Source: CAILLO01 sp964579735 (GTDB lineage Bacteria > Bacillota > Clostridia > Saccharofermentanales > UBA5734). Taken from it: 5,167 bases of DNA. Position numbers and translations under genes: made by a program. The stretch's first letter is position 1. The number at the start of each line of letters is the position of its first letter. Below the pieces are notes generated by a model, which had not been told where the DNA came from, ran no database searches, and was given only the letters and a program-made list of their open reading frames with translations. The stretch lies in contig CAZOHH010000120.1 of NCBI GenBank assembly GCA_964579735.1, positions 1 to 5,167 on the forward strand, in the 5' to 3' direction. Below are positions 1-5,167 of this stretch, piece after piece.

Positions 1-53
1 CGGGAGTAGAATCATTCTGGCATCCGTTCCCCTGTACGCAAGGAGACCTGTCC
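1..53. other. Short leader upstream of the sensor kinase gene, cut by window edge
   Basis: These bases precede the kinase start. A TAG at 7-9 could end an upstream plus-strand gene, but too little is visible to support one. Apart from the ribosome binding site at 40-45 I see no promoter boxes or hairpin here. Confidence 0.4.
40..45 (+). promoter_or_regulatory. Ribosome binding site of the sensor kinase
   Basis: AAGGAG lies 8 bases before the ATG at 54, which is ideal Shine-Dalgarno spacing. It fixes this ATG as the start, and the first membrane helix follows directly from it. Confidence 0.85.
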
Positions 54-1694
54 ATGGAAATACTGTTCGTGAGCCTCGTCCTGGACATGCTGCCGTTCGT
101 TGCGGTCGCCTTCGCCGTGCTGGGAGTCTACCTCCTCCGGAAGGTTTCGAATTGGAAGGACGCGGTCCTCTCCCACCTTCTGTTCGCCGGAGCCCTCTAC
201 ACGTTCGGGTACTTTCTCGAGGTCAACACGTCCAACCTTTCTACCCTGTTCCTCATCCGCGACGTCTACGCTCTCGGAATGGTCTCGATACCCGTTCTCG
301 GCATGCGTTTCGTCGCCACCATGACGGGGAGGCGTCTCCCTCCCCTCATGTTCGGAACGCTGTCCGGCGTCTCCGCCCTGCTCTGGGTGTTGTTCGTCAC
401 GAATCCTCTGCACTTCTGGTTCTACCATGATCTCTCCATGACGAGCGCTCTCTATGGAAGGTTCAGCGTGTTATCCACGGTTCGGGGTCCCGCCTATTTC
501 GTCCTCGTGCTCCTCTATGTGCTCTTCCTCGTATACGCCAACATCGTCCTGATCGTCACGCTCAGAAAGGAGCCGTCTGCTGAGAAGCGCGGCAACCTGA
601 CGTACCTCTTCTGGACCATGCAGACCATCTGGCTGGGACTCCTACTTGTCATGCTGCGCCTCGATCGGGTGCTGGACCCGGTTCCGCTGATGATGGTCCT
701 CATTTCGGCGCTGCTCGCATTCCAGCAGATCCGCACCGATCTCTTCGAATTCGAGGTCCGTCGCTGGGTGGGCATGTCCGAGGGGATCCACTTCCCTGCC
801 CTTCTCCTGGACTCCGGAGGCAGCCTGCGTGCCGCGAACAGTTCCGCGGCGAGCTTGCTCCGGCAGGACCTGCGCACGATCCTTCCGCTTCTGGACGCGC
901 ACGCCGACAGCCAGGAACCGCTGGCCCTCCAGTCGACAGACGAGCGCGAGCGCTGGTTCCTGGTCACCCGCCAGGTTCTCCATCTTCGCAGACCCTATAC
1001 CAGCTACGTGCTGACGGACGTCACCGCACGGAAATCGGCGGAGGAGGCGGATGCGTTGGAGCTGCGGATGGCCCTGCTGCGCGCCCAGATCCGTCCGCAT
1101 TTCCTGTACAACGCGCTGGACGCGGTCGCGAACGTCTGCGAGACGGACGGGGCGAAGGGTGCGGAGCTGATCCTCGACCTGGCGGCCTATCTCAGGAAGA
1201 GCCTCGAGTACAGCACGTTGTCGCAGGTGGACAGCCTCGAGAGAGAACTCGAGTACGTGCAGACGTATTTCCGGATCGAACAGGCCCGCTATGGCGACCG
1301 GATCCACCTGGAGATCGAGAACGACTGCCAGCTCGACGTTGCTTTGCCGGTCCTCGTCCTTCAGCCCCTCGTCGAGAATGCGGTGCGCCACGGCATTTCT
1401 CGAAAGCCACAGGGAGGGACCGTCCGGGTCGAAGTCCTTCAGGAGACAGGTGGAATCCGGGTGCGCGTGGTGGACGATGGCCCTGGAATGGACGTCCCGT
1501 GGACGAGGGATCCTCGGACGGAAGCAGCGAAATCGCAGGGCAAGGCCCGCTCCAGCGTCGGGTTGTCGAATCTGGACCACCGGCTGCGGCATATCTACGG
1601 GCAAGGTCTCGAAATCACAAGCAGGCAAGGTCAGGGCACCACCGTCGAATTCTTCATTCCATCCAGCCCGATGCCGATCGAGGTGACCCCATGA
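54..1694 (+). CDS. Sensor histidine kinase, 7TM N-terminus with LytS/YehU-type kinase core
   Basis: This 546-residue membrane sensor kinase should autophosphorylate on histidine and pass phosphate to the regulator encoded directly after it. Residues 1-225 hold about seven hydrophobic helices (roughly 5-28, 37-57, 65-90, 97-117, 147-170, 182-201, 207-225), matching the histidine-kinase N-terminal 7TM type. Residues 241-325 read as a weakly conserved PAS domain ending in the usual YVLTDVTARK exit motif, followed by a short helical linker. The His_kinase (LytS) box is AQIRPHFLYNAL with His349 as likely phosphoacceptor. The HATPase domain shows the N box LQPLVENAVRHG (436-447), the G1 box DDGPGM (474-479) and a G2 box SVGLSNL (501-507). 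The G2 box has Ser where Gly is usual in GxGL. All catalytic motifs are intact, so it should be active. The ligand is unknown. The stop overlaps the next start in ATGA, which indicates translational coupling. The family call is firm; the partner is inferred from adjacency. Confidence 0.95.
   Translation: MEILFVSLVLDMLPFVAVAFAVLGVYLLRKVSNWKDAVLSHLLFAGALYTFGYFLEVNTSNLSTLFLIRDVYALGMVSIPVLGMRFVATMTGRRLPPLMFGTLSGVSALLWVLFVTNPLHFWFYHDLSMTSALYGRFSVLSTVRGPAYFVLVLLYVLFLVYANIVLIVTLRKEPSAEKRGNLTYLFWTMQTIWLGLLLVMLRLDRVLDPVPLMMVLISALLAFQQIRTDLFEFEVRRWVGMSEGIHFPALLLDSGGSLRAANSSAASLLRQDLRTILPLLDAHADSQEPLALQSTDERERWFLVTRQVLHLRRPYTSYVLTDVTARKSAEEADALELRMALLRAQIRPHFLYNALDAVANVCETDGAKGAELILDLAAYLRKSLEYSTLSQVDSLERELEYVQTYFRIEQARYGDRIHLEIENDCQLDVALPVLVLQPLVENAVRHGISRKPQGGTVRVEVLQETGGIRVRVVDDGPGMDVPWTRDPRTEAAKSQGKARSSVGLSNLDHRLRHIYGQGLEITSRQGQGTTVEFFIPSSPMPIEVTP
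1680..1686 (+). promoter_or_regulatory. Ribosome binding site of the response regulator, inside the kinase 3' end
   Basis: GAGGTGA lies inside the last codons of the kinase gene, 4 bases before the ATG at 1691. The spacing is a little short but the match to the anti-Shine-Dalgarno is long. It supports the start at 1691 over the in-frame ATG at 1499. Confidence 0.75.
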
Positions 1695-2599
1695 TCCGCA
1701 TCGCGGCCGTCGACGACGAACCCCATGTCCTGGACCGGCTCGAGCGCATGCTGGAGGGAATCACGGACGTGCGTCTGTGCGGCAGGTACGCCGACGCGGA
1801 GTCGATGCTGAACGGTCTCGAGCGGGAACCAGTGGATGCGGTCTTCCTGGACATCAACCTGCCGGGCATGAACGGGCTGGAGCTCGGGGACCGGATCCTG
1901 GAGCGTTGGCCGGACATGTCCGTCGTCATCGTCACAGCCTGGGACGACTATGCCGTGGAGGCTTTCGCCATGGACGCGGCCGACTACCTCGTGAAGCCGA
2001 TGACTTCCGAACGCCTGCAGAAGACGCTTCAGCGGCTTCGGCTTCGGATTCGTCTTCCGGACGTGACGCCGGTATCGAGCGGTCCGAAGATCTCCCTTCG
2101 GTGCTTCAGCCGGCTGTCCTTCGAAGTGGACGGCAAACCTCTAGCCTTCCAGCACGCCAAGGGACGTGAACTCCTCGCCTTCCTTGCAGCACAGAAGGGC
2201 CGGCCCGTGGGTTGGGACCTCATATCGGACGCTCTCTGGCAGGACTCTCCAGCCGACAAGGCCCATGCGAACTTCCACGCTGCAAGCTACCAGCTTCGGA
2301 AGCTCCTGGCGGCACACGGAATCGGCCGGCTCTATGTCAGCGAGCGGGGCAACTACCGGCTGGACCTCTCGGACGTCCGGTTCGACCTCACGCGATTCGA
2401 GGAGGCCGCCCGCGAGATCCAAGTGGCGGGAACTCCCCCAGAGCGCAGGGTGCAGGCATTCCGGACCATGAATGAGCTATACGGGGAAGGGTTCCTGGCG
2501 GCAGAAGGTTTCGACTGGTCCTACGGGGAGGAGATCCGCTGCCAGGAGTTGCTTAAGTCCCGTGCCGTCCTGATGAGCCGGCAGACTCCGCCTCCCTGA
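1691..2599 (+). CDS. Response regulator, receiver plus SARP-type winged helix with short BTAD-like tail (SAPR family)
   Basis: This 302-residue regulator should act as a DNA-binding transcription factor switched on by the upstream kinase. The receiver domain covers residues 1-118. Its acidic pocket is Asp8/Asp9, the phosphoacceptor is Asp54 in VFLDINLPGMNG, the switch Thr82 lies in VIVTAW and Lys102 in YLVKP. A linker follows, then a winged helix of the OmpR/SARP kind at about 137-228, with KGRELLAFLAAQKGRPV and a recognition-helix region HANFHAASYQLRKLL. Residues 230-302 begin like a BTAD (DLTRFEEAAREI, then NELYGEGFLAAEGFDW) but stop about half-way. Family members with receiver, winged helix and full BTAD (COG3947, SAPR) usually run to about 360-380 residues from memory, so the tail is short. 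The start at 1691 is chosen because the receiver begins right there (MIRIAAVDDEP), a good ribosome site precedes it, and it gives the 4-base ATGA overlap with the kinase stop. Targets cannot be told from the sequence. Confidence 0.94.
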   Translation: MIRIAAVDDEPHVLDRLERMLEGITDVRLCGRYADAESMLNGLEREPVDAVFLDINLPGMNGLELGDRILERWPDMSVVIVTAWDDYAVEAFAMDAADYLVKPMTSERLQKTLQRLRLRIRLPDVTPVSSGPKISLRCFSRLSFEVDGKPLAFQHAKGRELLAFLAAQKGRPVGWDLISDALWQDSPADKAHANFHAASYQLRKLLAAHGIGRLYVSERGNYRLDLSDVRFDLTRFEEAAREIQVAGTPPERRVQAFRTMNELYGEGFLAAEGFDWSYGEEIRCQELLKSRAVLMSRQTPPP

Positions 2600-2601
2600 C
2601 C

Positions 2602-3936
2602 TCACTGATCGCCTGATCCGTCTTCGTTCTTTCGGCTTCCGCACGAGGGACAGGCGTGCTTTCCTTTTCCTTCGCATCGAGGGCAGGTCGTCATGAGGAC
2701 ATCCTCGTCCACGAAAGTTCCCTGTCCGTGGCATTCACTGCAGACGATCTCGCCTTTCCCGCGGCACGAACGGCAGCGCTTGCGGGTCAGCAGGAAGAAC
2801 AGGAGCCAGGAAAGCGCCGCTATGGCCAGCAGAACGGCACCCCAGAGCCAACTGTCGTTTCGAATATTGTCCAACTGGATGACCTGGTCGTTCCGGGAAG
2901 CCGCAAGGACGTTCGTTCCGACCTGCTGACCCTTCACGCGCACTTCTACGGAAAACCGATACTCTCCGGCACTGAGGGGCGTCCCATTGTCCGGGAGGAT
3001 GTATTCGCTGCTGTATTCCTGCACTTCGGTGCCGAGGCTTCCCACGGCGAACATCTCCTTGGAGTCGAAAGGCTTGCCGTTCTGTTCGACGATCAGCAGA
3101 TACGACACATCTTCCAGCGGCTCCGCCAGATTCTCCACGGAGAAATCGATCTGGAAGCCGTAGAGGGTCTTCGCATCCTCTCGGTACAAGGACTGGACCG
3201 AGAAGGACCGGATGAAAACCGTCTGCACGGTCAGGTCGAACTCCAGGACCTGGTCCGCAGCGACATCGAATTCCTTTCGCGCGACTTCCTGGGTTCCAAG
3301 GGTCGCCGTCACCAGATAGTGACCGGGACTGACTCTCTGTTCCAGCGTGCCGTCCGGGTCTTCGACCACCGGCGTATTCAGGCCATCCTTCACGCGGACC
3401 AGCCGTAACGGCAGCGGATAGGGGTTTCCGAACAGGTCGACCGTGCGGACACGTACCGTCCCGGCTTCCCCGAAGACCGTCAACGTCGACACCAGCTCCG
3501 CGGCTCCAGCCACGACCACTCCGTCCAGCGTCTCCGGAACGACGAGAGCCGCGATTCCGATTTGGTAATTGCCAGGGGATACATAGGTTTCGACGGTGAA
3601 GCGGACCGGGACCTGGACCCTGCCCTTGGATTCCACCGACACGACGCGGGCGTCGAGTTCGAAGACCACACCGGCTGGACCTTCCGGCGTCAATTCGAGC
3701 TGGATCGGCCGGTCGTAGTTGTTGATGAACACGATGAAGACGTCCGAGGATTCGAGGCTTTCCCCCTGGACGACCTGATACGTCTGGTTCGCGAAGGTCC
3801 CGCTGACGGCGATTCCGCCTCCTGAAGCAAGGACGACTTGACCTGCGGAGAAGAAGACGGCGAGGAGGATGGTGCAGAGCAACGCGTTCGACAGGATTCG
3901 GATTCCGAACCGACGACCGCTTCCGACAAGCTTCAT
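2602..3936 (-). CDS. Membrane-anchored Ig-like envelope protein with cytoplasmic DnaJ-like CXXCXGXG zinc finger
   Basis: This 444-residue protein matches no named gene I recognise. Residues 1-37 form a signal peptide: an RR/R-rich N-region, a hydrophobic core ALLCTILLAVFF and a likely cut after VVLA. The exported part is beta-rich. Residues 42-155 resemble an Ig-like NEW3 or DUF916-type domain (…TYVSPGNYQIGIAALV). Residues 158-240 resemble a prealbumin-like carboxypeptidase-regulatory or SpaA fold (VDLFGNPYPLPLRLV, then SPGHYLVTA). Residues 242-358 look like a third beta sandwich (FSVENLAEPLEDVSYLLIVEQNGKP). One transmembrane helix spans about 363-384 and is followed by RKR, so the C-terminus should be cytoplasmic. 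The tail carries eight cysteines in four CXXC pairs (388/391, 399/402, 418/421, 429/432). The first three continue as GXG, as in the DnaJ zinc finger, with a short-long-short spacing. No J-domain is present. A role in envelope assembly or sensing is possible, but the function is unknown. It lies 160 bases downstream of another exported protein on the same strand. Confidence 0.9.
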   Translation of the reverse strand: MKLVGSGRRFGIRILSNALLCTILLAVFFSAGQVVLASGGGIAVSGTFANQTYQVVQGESLESSDVFIVFINNYDRPIQLELTPEGPAGVVFELDARVVSVESKGRVQVPVRFTVETYVSPGNYQIGIAALVVPETLDGVVVAGAAELVSTLTVFGEAGTVRVRTVDLFGNPYPLPLRLVRVKDGLNTPVVEDPDGTLEQRVSPGHYLVTATLGTQEVARKEFDVAADQVLEFDLTVQTVFIRSFSVQSLYREDAKTLYGFQIDFSVENLAEPLEDVSYLLIVEQNGKPFDSKEMFAVGSLGTEVQEYSSEYILPDNGTPLSAGEYRFSVEVRVKGQQVGTNVLAASRNDQVIQLDNIRNDSWLWGAVLLAIAALSWLLFFLLTRKRCRSCRGKGEIVCSECHGQGTFVDEDVLMTTCPRCEGKGKHACPSCGSRKNEDGSGDQ

Positions 3937-3945
3937 GATGTTGTG

Positions 3946-3952
3946 TCCTCCT
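3946..3952 (-). promoter_or_regulatory. Ribosome binding site of the Ig-like/zinc-finger membrane protein
   Basis: On the minus strand this reads AGGAGGA, 9 bases before the ATG at 3936. The strong match, with a signal peptide starting right after the ATG, supports this start. Confidence 0.85.
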
Positions 3953-3973
3953 GCTATGTTCCGCCCTGCCCGA

Positions 3974-4021
3974 CTCCGCGGACCCCGACGGCCGGGATTC
4001 CGGCCGCCAGGATCTGCAAAG
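3974..4021 (-). promoter_or_regulatory. Strong RNA hairpin in the leader of the zinc-finger membrane gene
   Basis: Read on the minus strand, 4014-4000 pairs with 3995-3981 in an unbroken 15-base-pair stem closed by the 4-base loop AATC. After one A-C mismatch (4015/3980) six more pairs follow (4016-4021 with 3979-3974). Five of the 21 pairs are G-U wobbles, which would be A-C mismatches in a plus-strand RNA. The structure therefore fits a minus-strand transcript. The inner seven pairs are all G-C. It ends 21 bases before the ribosome binding site, and no U-run follows, so it is not a classic intrinsic terminator. It could be a leader element, an mRNA-stability or processing hairpin, or a U-less terminator for the upstream gene. 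No known riboswitch class was recognised. Confidence 0.6.
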
Positions 4022-4052
4022 GTCTCTGGGGATGACGTTCATTCCTTAACGA

Positions 4053-4081
4053 ATTAAAGAGATTCCAGTGACAGTTCGGAA
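4053..4081 (-). promoter_or_regulatory. Weak promoter-like boxes between the two envelope genes
   Basis: On the minus strand TTTAAT (4058-4053) matches five of six bases of a sigma-70 -10 box. It lies 17 bases after TTCCGA (4081-4076), which matches only three of six -35 bases. It sits in a short AT-rich island in otherwise GC-rich DNA and would give a leader of roughly 110 bases carrying the hairpin at 3974-4021. The poor -35 box makes this tentative. Confidence 0.25.
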
Positions 4082-4108
4082 CCGATTCGTAGCGGGTTAC
4101 GGAATCGG
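4082..4108 (-). repeat. Inverted repeat spanning the stop codon of the partial surface gene
   Basis: On the minus strand CCGATTC (4108-4102) is the exact reverse complement of GAATCGG (4088-4082). Inside it GTA (4100-4098) pairs with TAC (4091-4089), leaving one bulged C and a 6-base loop. The hairpin of about ten pairs contains the TAA stop (4099-4097). No U-run follows, so it is at best an atypical terminator. It may instead protect the transcript end or be chance. Confidence 0.4.
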
Positions 4109-5167
4109 GTCGTAATTGGTCACGAAGAAGTAGATTCTCCCCTCGAACGCTGCGTTGTCGTCGAAGGTATCGGCCAGTTCCAACCATATCTTGCATCCAC
4201 CGGACTCGCCGAGCTCGCTCGTACCCTGGTCGAGTCCCTTGTAGTATCCGGCATACTGGAGACCCGTGACGAATCCGAACATGTCCGTCGTCACGGCGCC
4301 GATCCAGACGCCATTGGCATAGGTGCCCGAAGTGGAATCCGCGATCCGGAAGCGGAAACGGTTCTCCTGGAGCGGCGAGATCACTCCATTCATCTCCACA
4401 GAATCCGGTGTATAGACATGCATCTTGTCCCCGTTCTGGTTGTCGATCGAATCCAGCCAGGCAGCCGTCGTCGCCGCCTTGCGCGCATAGGATCCATTGG
4501 CGATGTAATTGAAGCCCGTGAGGGTCTTCAGGGACGCCGCATCCGTATTGTCCATGCCGGCCGGCGCATTGTACCAGGACAGGATCGTCGGGCCGGGCTC
4601 CACGACCGGGAGGGTGACTTCGCCGTAAAAGGAGACGGAGAAGGACTCCACGATGCTGGAGGCGACGATTTCGCCGTTCTTGATCACGGCGGCCGTCAGG
4701 AACCAGTACCCCTTGTTGTCGGCGACCTTGCTGATCGTGAAGGGGATGTTCAATATGACGCCCGTATTCTCGATATCCGCGTCGTTCACCTTGAAGAGGG
4801 AGGCCGAAGGGTTGCTGATCGAGTAGGTCGTGTCGGATCCGTCCATGTCCGTGTCGTAGACCGTGGCGAATTCACCGCCTTCTACGTTGGTCCAGGTCAC
4901 TGCGAAGGCGTCTCCGTTGGCCTTGGTCTTGTTGTATGCGGAATCGGCGAACACGGTCGAATCGATCGCGCTGACCGCAACCGATGTATCGCAGTGCGAG
5001 AGGATGAACTTGACTGCGCCGATATCGTCGACGCCGTCCGAATCCGCAAGCTTGACATGCATCAAGTATCGAGCTTGATCATACGGAGCCAGCGAACTGC
5101 CCGTCGTGACCGCGACGGAACTGTTATCGGTATCGCGGATCGAGAGCGCATCTTCTCCCGTATCGAA
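4097..5167 (-). CDS. Exported beta-rich surface or periplasmic protein, N-terminus beyond the window
   Basis: The reading frame is open to the right edge, so the gene is partial at its 5' end; 356 residues and a TAA stop are visible. The sequence is rich in Asp, Asn, Ser, Thr, Gly and aromatic residues and poor in Lys, with alternating hydrophobic strands, as in secreted beta-sandwich proteins. Visible residues 34-65 (YLMHVKLADSDGVDDIGAV onward) look like the opening strands of an Ig- or FN3-like domain. Residues 135-185 (NTGVILNIPFTI, then GYWFLTAAVIKNGEIV) look like its later strands. A Pro-rich joint VVEPGP (188-193) separates this from a C-terminal part of about 160 residues with no family I recognise. 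Two cysteines are visible (59 and 325). No C-terminal anchor, LPXTG motif or membrane helix is present, so any anchoring lies in the missing part or another protein. An in-frame TTG at 5065 is not taken as the start because coding-like sequence continues upstream. Confidence 0.85.
   Translation of the reverse strand, partial: FDTGEDALSIRDTDNSSVAVTTGSSLAPYDQARYLMHVKLADSDGVDDIGAVKFILSHCDTSVAVSAIDSTVFADSAYNKTKANGDAFAVTWTNVEGGEFATVYDTDMDGSDTTYSISNPSASLFKVNDADIENTGVILNIPFTISKVADNKGYWFLTAAVIKNGEIVASSIVESFSVSFYGEVTLPVVEPGPTILSWYNAPAGMDNTDAASLKTLTGFNYIANGSYARKAATTAAWLDSIDNQNGDKMHVYTPDSVEMNGVISPLQENRFRFRIADSTSGTYANGVWIGAVTTDMFGFVTGLQYAGYYKGLDQGTSELGESGGCKIWLELADTFDDNAAFEGRIYFFVTNYDPIP

Noticed and set aside
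642..1628. Long minus-strand open frame of 328 codons opposite the kinase gene
   Set aside because: It lies fully antisense to a kinase with intact motifs. Its protein is Arg/Gln/Val-rich with no domain, as expected from an opposite-strand shadow in GC-rich DNA.
1499..1690. Earlier in-frame ATG giving a 366-residue response regulator
   Set aside because: The extra 64 residues are out of frame with the kinase ATPase region and low in domain character. The receiver begins exactly at 1691, behind a good ribosome site.
2656..3408. Plus-strand open frame of 250 codons opposite the membrane gene
   Set aside because: It is antisense to a well-supported gene, has no recognisable domain and no convincing ribosome binding site.
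3974..4021. The strong hairpin as a classic Rho-independent terminator
   Set aside because: The stem is GC-rich, but the bases after it on the minus strand are G-rich with no run of U, so the call was kept as a leader hairpin of unknown role.
2735..4042. Minus-strand open frame of 435 codons overlapping the membrane gene in another frame
   Set aside because: The translation is dominated by Arg, Gly, Pro and Ser with no signal peptide or domain. The competing frame has a signal peptide, membrane helix, CXXC pairs and a strong ribosome site.
3954..4196. Small 80-codon minus-strand open frame across the gap between the envelope genes
   Set aside because: It overlaps the end of the surface gene out of frame and the hairpin, and has a low-complexity Arg/Leu-rich translation with no visible motif.
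5063..5065. TTG codon as start of the partial surface gene
   Set aside because: The frame stays open to the window edge for 34 more codons of similar composition, and a mature exported protein would need a signal peptide, which does not follow this TTG.

Overview
The window comes from a bacterium with moderately high GC by eye and strong Shine-Dalgarno sites (AAGGAG, GAGGTGA, AGGAGGA). It holds four protein-coding genes in two convergent blocks. No RNA gene, CRISPR array or insertion sequence was seen. The lineage cannot be fixed from this sequence. Pairing a 7TM histidine kinase with a response regulator carrying a SARP-type output is best known in Bacillota and related groups, but that is only a weak hint.

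Left half, plus strand (54-2599): a two-component system in one translationally coupled unit. The first gene is a membrane sensor kinase with a seven-helix sensor, a PAS-like linker and a LytS/YehU-class kinase core. Its stop codon overlaps the start of the second gene in an ATGA. The second gene is a response regulator with a receiver domain, a SARP/OmpR-type winged helix and an unusually short BTAD-like tail. The expected flow is an extracellular or membrane signal, phosphorylation from His349 of the kinase to Asp54 of the regulator, then transcription control. The target genes are unknown.

Right half, minus strand (2602 to the right edge): two cell-envelope genes transcribed leftward. The upstream one enters from beyond the right edge, so its N-terminus is missing. 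It looks like an exported, beta-rich surface or periplasmic protein of no recognised family. After a 160-base gap comes a 444-residue protein with a signal peptide, about three beta-sandwich (Ig-like) domains outside the membrane and one C-terminal transmembrane helix. Its short cytoplasmic tail is a DnaJ-like zinc finger with eight cysteines in CXXC pairs. That combination is the most unusual item in the window.

The gap between the two envelope genes holds a strong RNA hairpin (3974-4021). Its wobble pairs form only in the minus-strand transcript. The gap also holds an inverted repeat over the upstream stop codon, an AT-rich dyad and a weak promoter-like pair of boxes. The two blocks meet tail to tail with only two bases between stop codons and no visible intrinsic terminator. 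Whether the two-component system controls the envelope genes is open; they are neighbours but convergent, so they do not share a promoter.
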